NCBI RefSeq assembly: GCF_024171895.1
Contig: NZ_JAMTCQ010000010.1
Coordinates: forward strand, 186,001-250,000
Reading direction: 5' to 3'
Source of the DNA: Prauserella halophila
Lineage (GTDB): Bacteria > Actinomycetota > Actinomycetes > Mycobacteriales > Pseudonocardiaceae
DNA length: 64,000 bases
Shown here: one piece after another, positions 59,584-64,000 of the stretch
Numbering within the stretch: position 1 is the first letter of the stretch
How the letters are laid out: the number at the start of each line of letters is the position of its first letter
Notes under the pieces: model-generated
Told to the model about the DNA's origin: nothing
The model's database searches: none
Seen by the model: only the letters and a program-made list of their open reading frames with translations
Translations under genes and position numbers: made by a program

Positions 59584-60297
59584 CGCCGCATTTACGGCGT
59601 CGCGAGAAGCTGCACGCCGTCGTGTGCGCGTGTACGACGAAGGCCCGGGCCGTGGACACCGTTCCCCTCGTCGGAACCTGTCCAGTGCACAAGGACGTCA
59701 CGGCTCGGATGGCCACGACGCCATGCGTAGGTCCTGATCTACCAGCGAGTCATCAGCGAGGCCGATGGGATGATCGCTGACCGGCTCTCAGTCCTGGTGG
59801 GCGTGCCCCGGCGGCGGCGCGCGAAGCGCGCCGCCCTTGATCTCTAGAGGGCAATTCGGCAGTCTTTCCAGCGCTCCGCGGGGCACGGCGGGAGCGCTGG
59901 GCCGGAACGTACAGGCTACGAATCGACCGATGACGGCGAACGCGACGCGCTTGGCGTGTGGGTCGGCACTGGATGGGATCCAGCCGAGTGGAAGGCTCCG
60001 TAGTCTTTACGTTCCCGTTGGCTGCGCCGATCGAACTACGTCTCTTGAAGTGCGTGTATGACACCCGCAGGTCACCCTTTTGAAGGTTTTCTTCGGTCGC
60101 ACATAATGATCAATTATTAGGTTAATGGATAAAGGTAGAAATGTCTGTATAAATATTACGGGGCCATGCGGAAGGAATATATTTGACTACTGCTGTTCCC
60201 CGGCGCCGGGAGGCTCCAATTTGCGTAGAATGCGTAATCGTGCTAATTTTTTGGGTAGACTTTACTTGGTTTCGTGGTAATTTTGGGGTGAGCTGTA
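59584..60297. other. Gene-poor stretch with integrase-like remnant
   Basis: 714 bases, the second half increasingly AT-rich. It holds a short frame resembling a tyrosine-recombinase C-terminus (59700-59848). The rest shows no gene. Confidence 0.5.
59700..59848 (+). pseudogene. Remnant of a tyrosine integrase C-terminus
   Basis: In one frame GHDAMR is followed, after a one-base shift, by VLIYQRVISEADGMIADRLSVLVGVPRRRRAKRAALDL and a stop. This resembles the end of actinobacterial phage-type integrases (MGH.SMRAALIYQ.A..EADR.IAD.L). The catalytic core is absent. It lies 1 kb from a tRNA-Gly gene, a common integration site. A short match, so only moderate confidence. Confidence 0.4.
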
Positions 60298-60501
60298 GTG
60301 CGTGAGGGTCCGTGGAGGTCCACTCAGACACGCCTTCTGGGGCTTCTCTTGGGTGTGGTTGTACTTTTTTCTGGGGTTTATTTAACAATCAGTAGTGATA
60401 ATCCTATCTGGTTGTCGCTGCTTCATGTCACTGCAGGTCTGGTCGTTATTTTTTCGGTTATTAACTCGTGGATCAGGGCGAGGCGTTCTGGGGTCAACTA
60501 G
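60298..60501 (+). CDS. Small AT-rich two-TM membrane protein
   Basis: 67 residues from GTG 60298 after GGGGTGAGC. Two hydrophobic helices: LLGLLLGVVVLFSGVYLTISSD and WLSLLHVTAGLVVIFSVINSWI, then a short basic tail. The codons are strikingly AT-rich compared with the rest of the window (TTT TTC TCT GGG), marking recent acquisition. No family recognised. Confidence 0.55.
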   Translation: MREGPWRSTQTRLLGLLLGVVVLFSGVYLTISSDNPIWLSLLHVTAGLVVIFSVINSWIRARRSGVN

Positions 60502-60869
60502 TTCAAGACATTATAGTACTCTGGGGTTAGGTTTGACGGCCTCGTCGTTGTAGCCGGCCGAGAGTTCGGACGGTGACGAGAATATGATGATGTCCATCGT
60601 CGATGGGCGAGGTTGCCCAGCTGCCGGCGGCGAGCACGAGGTCGGTGCGCACCGGTGAGGTTCATCGGGATTCACGAGATCGACCACGCTTCGAGTTACT
60701 CGGTTCGTGGGTCGGGGTGCTCGTAGAGCGTCGTGTCAGCTCGGAGACCGATTCGGAGGAGGGTGACGACTCAACGGCCCTCGGTTGGTGGTCACACGCT
60801 ACTCGCGTCACCCAGCATGACGAAGGCCCAGGTCCGAAGTGGATGGCTTCTGACCTGGGCCTTCGTGCT
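60502..60869. other. Gene-free stretch next to tRNA-Gly
   Basis: 368 bases. AT-rich at the left, normal at the right. It contains the tRNA terminator hairpin (60821-60865) and no convincing gene. Confidence 0.5.
60821..60865 (-). terminator. Terminator hairpin downstream of tRNA-Gly
   Basis: Perfect 14-bp arms CGAAGGCCCAGGTC (60821-60834) and 60852-60865 with a 17-base loop, immediately 3' of the tRNA. Confidence 0.8.
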
Positions 60870-60943
60870 TGGAGCGGATGACGGGAATCGAACCCGCGTT
60901 CTCAGCTTGGGAAGCTGATGTTCTACCATTGAACTACATCCGC
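60870..60943 (-). tRNA. tRNA-Gly (anticodon TCC)
   Basis: Reading the minus strand: acceptor GCGGATG, D-arm, anticodon stem TCAGC / GCTGA around the loop TTCCCAA (anticodon TCC), T-arm CGGG-TTCGATT-CCCG and acceptor complement ending in TCCA, so the CCA is encoded. 74 bases. It decodes GGA. Confidence 0.95.
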
Positions 60944-61039
60944 CTGCTGTCGACCGATCCTACAACGTCGCCGCGGATCGTCACCCCCACCCCCGGTCGA
61001 ATCCGGCCCGATCCCTCGCTTGACGCTCATGGCCTTGAT

Positions 61040-61057
61040 TGACAACACTTGTTGTCA
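61040..61057. promoter_or_regulatory. Perfect 18-bp palindromic operator
   Basis: TGACAACA-CT-TGTTGTCA, two exact 8-bp half-sites, 32 bases before the MpaB-type start. The size and symmetry fit a TetR-family dimer site. No TetR gene lies beside it in this window. Confidence 0.65.
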
Positions 61058-61089
61058 TGGCCCGAAAGGGTCGCGCAAAGGAGCATGCG

Positions 61090-62319
61090 ATGAGTGTCGA
61101 CGAGCGGCTGCCCGAGCCGGACTTCCTGCGCTCCGGTGGATTTCGCCTGGCCACACGGCTGTACGCCCCCGGCGACGTGCGCGGTACCCGGCGTCAGCTC
61201 AACGCCTTCCGCGAGTACGCCCAGCTGGGTGACCCTCTCGCCGACGACGTCGTCGCCCTGATCGAACGCCTGCCGGAAGGCGAGGGCCGCGCCCTGTTCG
61301 AGCGTGCGCTCACCGACGGCATCGATGCCGTCCCGGACCCGCCTGCCGAGCTGCTCGCGTTCTTCCGTCACGCGGAAGCCACGCCCTACTGGGTCGACGA
61401 CACCCGCCTCGACGCGGGCGCCCGCGCCATCGTCCGCACCGGCCTGCTGGGCCTCTTCCCGCTCGGCGACATGGCCCTCATGGGCGGCTACCTCTCGTCG
61501 AGAGCGACGAAACCGCTGGTCGGCACCGGTGCTCTCGTCGAAGACATGGCACCGAAACGACTCGTCGAGACCACGCACTGGTGGCTCGAGGTCACCACGC
61601 CCGGTGCGCTGCGCACCCACGAGCACGGCTACGCCGCCGCGCTGCGCGTCCGCCTCGTCCACGCCCACGTCCGCGCCGCCATGAACCGCCGCCCCGACTG
61701 GGACCACGACGCCTGGGACCGGCCCGTCAACCAGGTCCAGACCGTCGGCACGCTCCTGCTGTTCTCACTCGTCTACGTCGTGGGCATGCAGCTGCTCGGC
61801 GTGCGCTACACCGACGGCGAACGCGCCGACATCCACCACCTGTGGCGCTACGTCGGCCACCTCATGGGCATCGACGACGAACTCCTGCCCGCCACCGAGG
61901 ACGACGCCTGGCGCCTGCTCTGGCTGCTCGCCACCAGCGAGTTCATCCCCGACGACGACTCGAAACGCCTCGCCGCCGCGCTGCTCGCCGCGCACGAAGG
62001 TGCCGGTGAGGGCCGCGGCGCGCTGGGCACGGTGCTCGCCGAAGCGTCCGTCCGCGTGCACGCCTCGGTCAGCAGGCTCGTGCTCGGCAAGGACAACGCC
62101 GACTTCCTCGGCCTGCCGAACGATCCGATCGCGCAGGGAGCCGTGGTCGCGGGTGCGGCCGCCAACTTCGCCGCCGAGAGTGTGCGCCGCGTCGTGCCCG
62201 GCGCGACGGCGGTGCAGCAGCGCATCGGCGAGCTCGGGCGCAGGCAGTACCTGCGCAGGCTCGGCTCGCTGTTCCGGATCGACGGCACGTACGCACGGCA
62301 TATGCGTCCCGCGGCGTGA
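61090..62319 (+). CDS. DUF2236 / MpaB-like oxygenase-family protein
   Basis: 409 residues from ATG 61090, seven bases after AAAGGAG. The family pattern is visible: LATRLYAPGDVRGTRRQLNAFREYAQLGDPLADDVVALIERL, GARAIVRTGLLGLFPLGDMALMGGYLSSRATKPLVGTGAL, KRLVETTHWWLEVTTPGALRTHEHGYAAALRVRLVHAHVRAAMNRRPDWDHDAWDRPVNQVQTVGTLLLFS (the R..H..H region thought to hold haem in relatives), and HHLWRYVGHLMGIDDELLP. Relatives include latex-clearing protein and MpaB oxidases. Substrate unknown. Expression probably governed by the palindrome just upstream. Confidence 0.85.
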   Translation: MSVDERLPEPDFLRSGGFRLATRLYAPGDVRGTRRQLNAFREYAQLGDPLADDVVALIERLPEGEGRALFERALTDGIDAVPDPPAELLAFFRHAEATPYWVDDTRLDAGARAIVRTGLLGLFPLGDMALMGGYLSSRATKPLVGTGALVEDMAPKRLVETTHWWLEVTTPGALRTHEHGYAAALRVRLVHAHVRAAMNRRPDWDHDAWDRPVNQVQTVGTLLLFSLVYVVGMQLLGVRYTDGERADIHHLWRYVGHLMGIDDELLPATEDDAWRLLWLLATSEFIPDDDSKRLAAALLAAHEGAGEGRGALGTVLAEASVRVHASVSRLVLGKDNADFLGLPNDPIAQGAVVAGAAANFAAESVRRVVPGATAVQQRIGELGRRQYLRRLGSLFRIDGTYARHMRPAA

Positions 62320-62343
62320 GCACCGCAGGGATAGGGTGGGTCC

Positions 62344-62925
62344 GTGCTGCTCAGTGACCGCGACCTCCGCAAGGAGCTCGACGCAGGCCGGCTCGCCGTC
62401 GACCCGTACGGGCCGCAGATGCTTCAGCCGTCGAGTATCGACGTGCGCCTCGACCGGTTCTTCCGCGTCTTCGACAACACGAGGTACACGCACATCGACC
62501 CGTCGTTGCAGCAGGACGAGCTCACCTCGCTCGTCGAGAAGACCGAGGGCGAAGCGTTCGTACTGCATCCGGGCGAGTTCGTGCTCGGATCGACGTTCGA
62601 GCTGTTCAGCCTGCCCGACGACCTCGCGGGCCGGCTCGAAGGCAAATCGTCGCTCGGCAGACTCGGCCTGCTGACACACTCGACCGCCGGATTCATCGAC
62701 CCCGGATTCGACGGGCACATCACGCTCGAACTGTCGAACGTCGCGAACCTGCCGATCACGCTGTGGCCCGGTATGAAGATCGGCCAGCTGTGCCTGTTCC
62801 GGCTCACCAGCTCGGCCGAACACCCGTACGGCTCCAGCGCGGCCGGTTCCAAGTACCAGGGACAGCGCGGCCCCACGCCCAGCCGCGCGTACCGCAACTT
62901 CGACCGCATCGACACCGCGCGCTGA
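62344..62925 (+). CDS. dcd: dCTP deaminase
   Basis: 193 residues from GTG 62344. It matches Dcd throughout: [139 protein letters not shown], and [13 protein letters not shown]. The Glu of GHITLEL is the expected catalytic residue. It supplies dUTP or, in the bifunctional actinobacterial form, dUMP for thymidylate synthesis. A short tandem duplication with core CGCTGAGGGTCGAGACCA follows the gene. Confidence 0.96.
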   Translation: MLLSDRDLRKELDAGRLAVDPYGPQMLQPSSIDVRLDRFFRVFDNTRYTHIDPSLQQDELTSLVEKTEGEAFVLHPGEFVLGSTFELFSLPDDLAGRLEGKSSLGRLGLLTHSTAGFIDPGFDGHITLELSNVANLPITLWPGMKIGQLCLFRLTSSAEHPYGSSAAGSKYQGQRGPTPSRAYRNFDRIDTAR

Positions 62926-62963
62926 GGGTCGAGACCACGCGCTGAGGGTCGAGACCACGCTCG
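62921..62963. repeat. 20-bp x2 tandem duplication after dcd
   Basis: Two copies of CGCTGAGGGTCGAGACCACG beginning at the dcd stop codon. Confidence 0.75.
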
Positions 62964-63065
62964 ACCCCGTTCCTGTGGCCGGGCGCGACGGCGTCGAAGA
63001 CGTGTGACTGATCGTTCTCACAGATCGGTTCGCTAAATCACCCGTTGGTGGTAGCTTGCCTGGTC

Positions 63066-63878
63066 GTGGTTACCCCGACCCCCCGATCCCGCACCGCGAT
63101 GGTGACACTCAGCGTGCTCGTCGGTGTCGCGGGCGCCGTCGGCGGTCACCTGCTGTGGCCGGGCACCGACGCGTCCGACACGGCGCAGGTCGCAGGGCCG
63201 AGCAATGGTCTGGAACGGCGGTCACCCGAACATCCGCCCACCGATCCGGCCGACCAGCAGGGCGGACCGGGTGCCGAGGCATCCGTGGGACCCGCTCCCG
63301 CGACGTCGTCCGTCTCGCTGCCCGGCAACGAACCCACCACGACCACCGTCGAGCCGTCGCCGCCCGCCACCACGTCCGCGCCGCCGGAGACACCGGACAG
63401 CTCGGAAACCTCCGAGGTCTCGACCACGCCGACGACGAACCCGTCCACGTCGGCATCGGACACCACGTCGCCGACGACCTCCCCCGCGACCACCTCCGAG
63501 AGCCGGAGCGAACTGCCTGCCCACGAGCTCGCGCGGTACATCAACGAGGAACGCGAGGTCGCGGGTTGCTCCCCCGCCCGCGTTGCCCCGGAACTCGACG
63601 AGTCCGCGCAGGCGCACAGCGACGACATGTCCGAGCACGGGCGGTTGTCGCACGAATCGTCGGACGGCACGTCGTTCGAGGACCGCGTCGAATCGTACGG
63701 TTACGACGACCCCGCGGCCGAGAACCTCGCGATGGGCGTCACGTCCGCGCGCGCCGTCGTCGACAACTGGATGTCCCAGGACGCCCACCGGGCCAACATC
63801 ACCGACTGTGACGCCACGGCTCTCGGCGTCGGTCTCAACGAGGACGGCTGGTACTGGACCCTCGACCTCGGCTACTGA
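63066..63878 (+). CDS. Secreted/anchored CAP-domain (SCP-like) protein
   Basis: About 270 residues from GTG 63066; GTG 63045 and ATG 63099 are also in frame. A membrane anchor or signal (MVTLSVLVGVAGAVGGHLLW) leads into a 120-residue Thr/Ser/Pro linker, then a CAP domain (ELARYINEEREVAGCSPARVAPELDESAQAHSDDMSEHGRLSHESSDGTSFEDRVESYGYDDPAAENLAMGVTSARAVVDNWMSQDAHRANITDCDATALGVGL). The CAP motifs HSDDM, GRLSHES and HRANI are present. Bacterial CAP proteins act outside the cell, roles unclear. A 41-base hairpin repeat follows. Confidence 0.87.
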   Translation: MVTPTPRSRTAMVTLSVLVGVAGAVGGHLLWPGTDASDTAQVAGPSNGLERRSPEHPPTDPADQQGGPGAEASVGPAPATSSVSLPGNEPTTTTVEPSPPATTSAPPETPDSSETSEVSTTPTTNPSTSASDTTSPTTSPATTSESRSELPAHELARYINEEREVAGCSPARVAPELDESAQAHSDDMSEHGRLSHESSDGTSFEDRVESYGYDDPAAENLAMGVTSARAVVDNWMSQDAHRANITDCDATALGVGLNEDGWYWTLDLGY

Positions 63879-63911
63879 GCGTGGTGGTCGGGCCGGTGGG
63901 TTGGCGCCCCC

Positions 63912-63952
63912 AAGGGCACCTTCGGGGCGCCCAACGCCCCCAAGGTGCCCTT
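63912..63952. terminator. Hairpin repeat, copy 3 (end of CAP gene)
   Basis: 18-base arms at 63912-63929 and 63935-63952 pair with one mismatch around CCCAA. It is the same element as at 17355-17395 in the opposite sense, and as at 9789. Confidence 0.75.
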
Positions 63953-64000
63953 CGGGGCACAAGACCCTCACTCGGGTGGGCGGTCAGTCGTTCGGGGTGA

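Noticed and set aside
59753-60064. 103-codon minus-strand frame near the integrase remnant
   Set aside because: Arg/Pro/Ser-rich, no ribosome site, no family features.
60603-60881. 92-codon frame upstream of tRNA-Gly
   Set aside because: Runs into the tRNA terminator and the tRNA itself; no protein-like pattern.

Overview
The window is a stretch of a high-GC actinobacterial chromosome. GTG and TTG starts are frequent, genes are short-spaced and often overlap by four bases (ATGA or GTGA), and the gene content includes an F420-type LLM oxidoreductase, a CmtR-like metal sensor, a VanW-type peptidoglycan protein, a VOC/MpaB-like gene set and an ESX-type secreted toxin. This best fits a mycelial member of the Pseudonocardiaceae (Saccharomonospora/Amycolatopsis-like). 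The family assignment is an inference from gene style, not a sequence match.

Layout. 1-1.4 kb: TetR regulator diverging from an SCP2-type lipid protein. 1.4-5.6 kb: VOC protein, FxsA, and two tandem M20 dipeptidase genes, the second broken by two one-base deletions. 5.9-9.8 kb: E1alpha-E1beta-E2 operon of a 2-oxoacid dehydrogenase. 10-14.4 kb: biotin ECF transporter (bioY, bioM, bioN) interleaved with an acyl-CoA ligase and an atypical thiolase. 14.7-17.3 kb: polar amino-acid ABC transporter. 17.6-20.9 kb: large beta-solenoid membrane protein and an SRPBCC protein, followed by a repeat-rich gene-poor gap. 21.8-35.4 kb: Wzx/Wzy-type surface polysaccharide locus (initiating phosphoglycosyltransferase, split Alg14/Alg13 transferase, Wzz-like protein, CDP-alcohol phosphotransferase, GH16 enzyme, flippase, polymerase, GT2, secreted fibrinogen-like/propeller protein, cytidylyltransferase). 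35.7-41.8 kb: NHL-thioredoxin protein, GroES-like protein, VanW protein, rhodanese/Lrp pair, GlsB-type protein. 41.9-43.9 kb: a small islet between 36-bp direct repeats. 43.9-53.4 kb: acyl-CoA dehydrogenase, LuxR response regulator, small enzymes, trpS with a complete leader-peptide attenuator, and a cmtR-CDF metal efflux pair. 53.4-58.3 kb: LLM oxidoreductase, then an ESX/WXG polymorphic toxin locus. 58.3-64 kb: two VOC proteins, DUF2283, an integrase-like remnant and tRNA-Gly, an MpaB-type protein, dcd and a CAP-domain secreted protein.

The most notable system is the toxin locus (54.6-58.25 kb). It has an EspC-like secreted protein, a WXG-headed protein with a Gly/Ala-rich membrane-active-looking C-terminus, and a two-TM candidate immunity protein. 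These are followed by an orphan copy of only the toxin C-terminus with a second, diverged immunity gene. The two immunity genes end in a 154-bp direct repeat, and the two toxin C-termini begin with a matching homology arm, so the downstream unit looks like a stored cassette for toxin/immunity replacement by recombination.

Other regulatory highlights are the four-strand trpS attenuator, a TTAC-N6-GTAA operator shared by the SCP2 and acyl-CoA dehydrogenase genes, a perfect 19-bp inverted repeat before the polysaccharide export operon, and a 41-bp hairpin repeat placed three times at gene ends. Short tandem duplications recur in intergenic spacers and in protein hinges across the whole window.
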